Program-made: the position numbers and the translations under genes
The notes under the pieces: model-generated
Databases searched by the model: none
Told to the model about the DNA's origin: nothing
Seen by the model: the letters and a program-made list of their open reading frames with translations, nothing else
Shown here: positions 32,858-33,556 of the stretch, in pieces
How positions within the stretch are numbered: position 1 is the first letter of the stretch
Layout: each line of letters starts with the position of its first letter
Assembly (NCBI GenBank): GCA_025056175.1
Contig: JANWWK010000007.1
Span: 1 to 33,556 of the forward strand
Direction of reading: 5' to 3'
DNA from: Anaerolineales bacterium
Lineage (GTDB): Bacteria > Chloroflexota > Anaerolineae > Anaerolineales > Villigracilaceae
Length of the DNA stretch: 33,556 nt

Positions 32858-33556
32858 ATGTCTTCTTCTGCCCTCGTCCAGGCCATTACGATTTTCGCCG
32901 CTCTCCTGGCGCTGTTTTGCGTCTGGATGGGGATTCGATTTATCCGGCAGGGCATAAAAATTACATTCTATCGCACGCGACAGCAGAGAATCATCGCCGG
33001 CTGGCGCTGGATTGGCGTTGCCCTGTTGATGGGGGCGATTGCGTTTGTTAGCGCACAGTTTGGGGAGACTGTGGTGAACGAATTGGTTTTCGCCACCTCG
33101 ACTCCTGCTGCAACTTCGACCTCGCTGCCGACGCACACCGCTCCTGTTACCAGATTTCCTTCTCTCACGCCCGAATTGACCTTTGCACTGACCCTTTCTG
33201 CCACGCCGGAGCTGCCTACCGCTATCTTGTCGGCAACTTCTTCTCCAGGTGTAACTCTTACCCCGACGCATACGCGCCGTCCTACCTTTACGCCCAGCCT
33301 GACTGCGACGCGCGTCACGCCGCCAACGCCAACTGCCTCGCGCACAGCGACGATTTCGCCGACTTTGCCCCCGTCACTTACGCCGACGGTCACACGTACA
33401 CCTGTCCCCACCGCCACGTTGACAGCGACCAACACGCGCGCGCCGACCCGCACGCCGACCTGGACGCCCAGCGTCACCCCGACGCCGACCCGGACGTTTA
33501 CCCCCACGGCCACGTTTACGCCCACCCGGACGCCTACCGCAACGCCTACGTTCACC
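32858..33556 (+). CDS. two-helix membrane protein with long Thr/Pro-rich extracellular region, 3' end outside window
   Basis: The frame runs without a stop from the ATG at 32858 to the window end, giving 233 residues. The first 70 residues form two membrane helices (about 5-28 and 47-66) with a basic loop between them (FYRTRQQR). From about residue 75 the chain is Thr/Pro/Ser-rich, opening with TSTPAATSTSLP and becoming regular TPT-type repeats. This continues at the edge, so a folded domain may follow outside. No family is recognised. There is no Shine-Dalgarno; a TGCTAAACT extended -10-like box lies about 45 nt upstream. The opposite strand is also open here, but it reads Val/Gly repeats that only mirror the Thr/Pro codons. 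Confidence 0.8.
   Translation, partial: MSSSALVQAITIFAALLALFCVWMGIRFIRQGIKITFYRTRQQRIIAGWRWIGVALLMGAIAFVSAQFGETVVNELVFATSTPAATSTSLPTHTAPVTRFPSLTPELTFALTLSATPELPTAILSATSSPGVTLTPTHTRRPTFTPSLTATRVTPPTPTASRTATISPTLPPSLTPTVTRTPVPTATLTATNTRAPTRTPTWTPSVTPTPTRTFTPTATFTPTRTPTATPTFT
33080..33556 (+). repeat. degenerate coding repeat, Thr/Pro-rich
   Basis: Imperfect ACx-CCx-ACx units encode the TPT-type linker of the right-edge gene, getting more regular toward the window end. Similar shorter tracts lie in both kinase genes (about 27740-27970 and 29955-30085). Confidence 0.75.

Overview
The window looks like a chromosomal segment of a Chloroflexota bacterium, most probably of the class Anaerolineae. 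This is inferred from gene content. Long Thr/Pro low-complexity linkers of the TPTxTxT type occur in several unrelated exported proteins. There are Ser/Thr kinases with extracellular WD40/TolB-like propellers, a chaperonin paralogue, Tad-type pseudopilins with oversized C-terminal parts, and moderately GC-rich coding DNA. No plasmid, phage, insertion sequence, CRISPR array, tRNA or rRNA was seen.

Left part (1-6356). A degenerate GroEL-like gene enters from the left edge and meets mrp (Mrp/ApbC-type P-loop ATPase) tail to tail. Upstream of mrp on the same strand lies iscX-nuoB-nuoCD-nuoI, which encodes only the quinone module of complex I, headed by the small Fe-S assembly protein IscX. A SufR-like winged-helix regulator with C-terminal cysteines is transcribed divergently from an 81-bp spacer. 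That spacer holds a near-perfect sigma70 promoter, apparently leaderless for iscX, and a 14-bp palindrome. Fe-S sensor, Fe-S assembly protein, Fe-S subunits and Fe-S carrier homologue together look like an Fe-S-responsive complex I unit. I consider this the most interesting system in the window.

Middle part (6439-20720). A long FabH-like ketosynthase III converges on glmS. glmS has a leader of about 350 nt with strong secondary structure and a partial resemblance to the glmS ribozyme core. Next comes a minus-strand Tad/Flp-type cluster: prepilin peptidase, a TadE-like protein, a TadG-like protein with a VWA-type segment, and a TadE-like protein with a very large Thr/Pro-rich C-terminus. Plus-strand genes follow: murA (active-site Cys replaced by Asp), an M24 peptidase, a small eRF1-domain-like protein, and sucC-sucD.

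Right part (20728-33556). acpP (minus) and fni (plus) are followed by a membrane protein overlapping a VOC-family gene, then hutI, an arginase gene, a response regulator and an inositol-monophosphatase family gene. Two tandem paralogous receptor-type Ser/Thr kinases with propeller ectodomains lie on the minus strand. Beyond them are the 3' remnant of an MFS transporter gene, a GNAT acetyltransferase and a deoxynucleoside kinase. At the right edge a two-transmembrane protein with a Thr/Pro-rich extracellular region runs off the window.

Transcription signals are readable in many gaps: several TATAAT-type -10 boxes (some extended with TGn) and GC-rich hairpin terminators. At least four genes have a -10 box only 6 or 7 nt before the ATG and no Shine-Dalgarno sequence, which suggests that leaderless mRNAs are common here.
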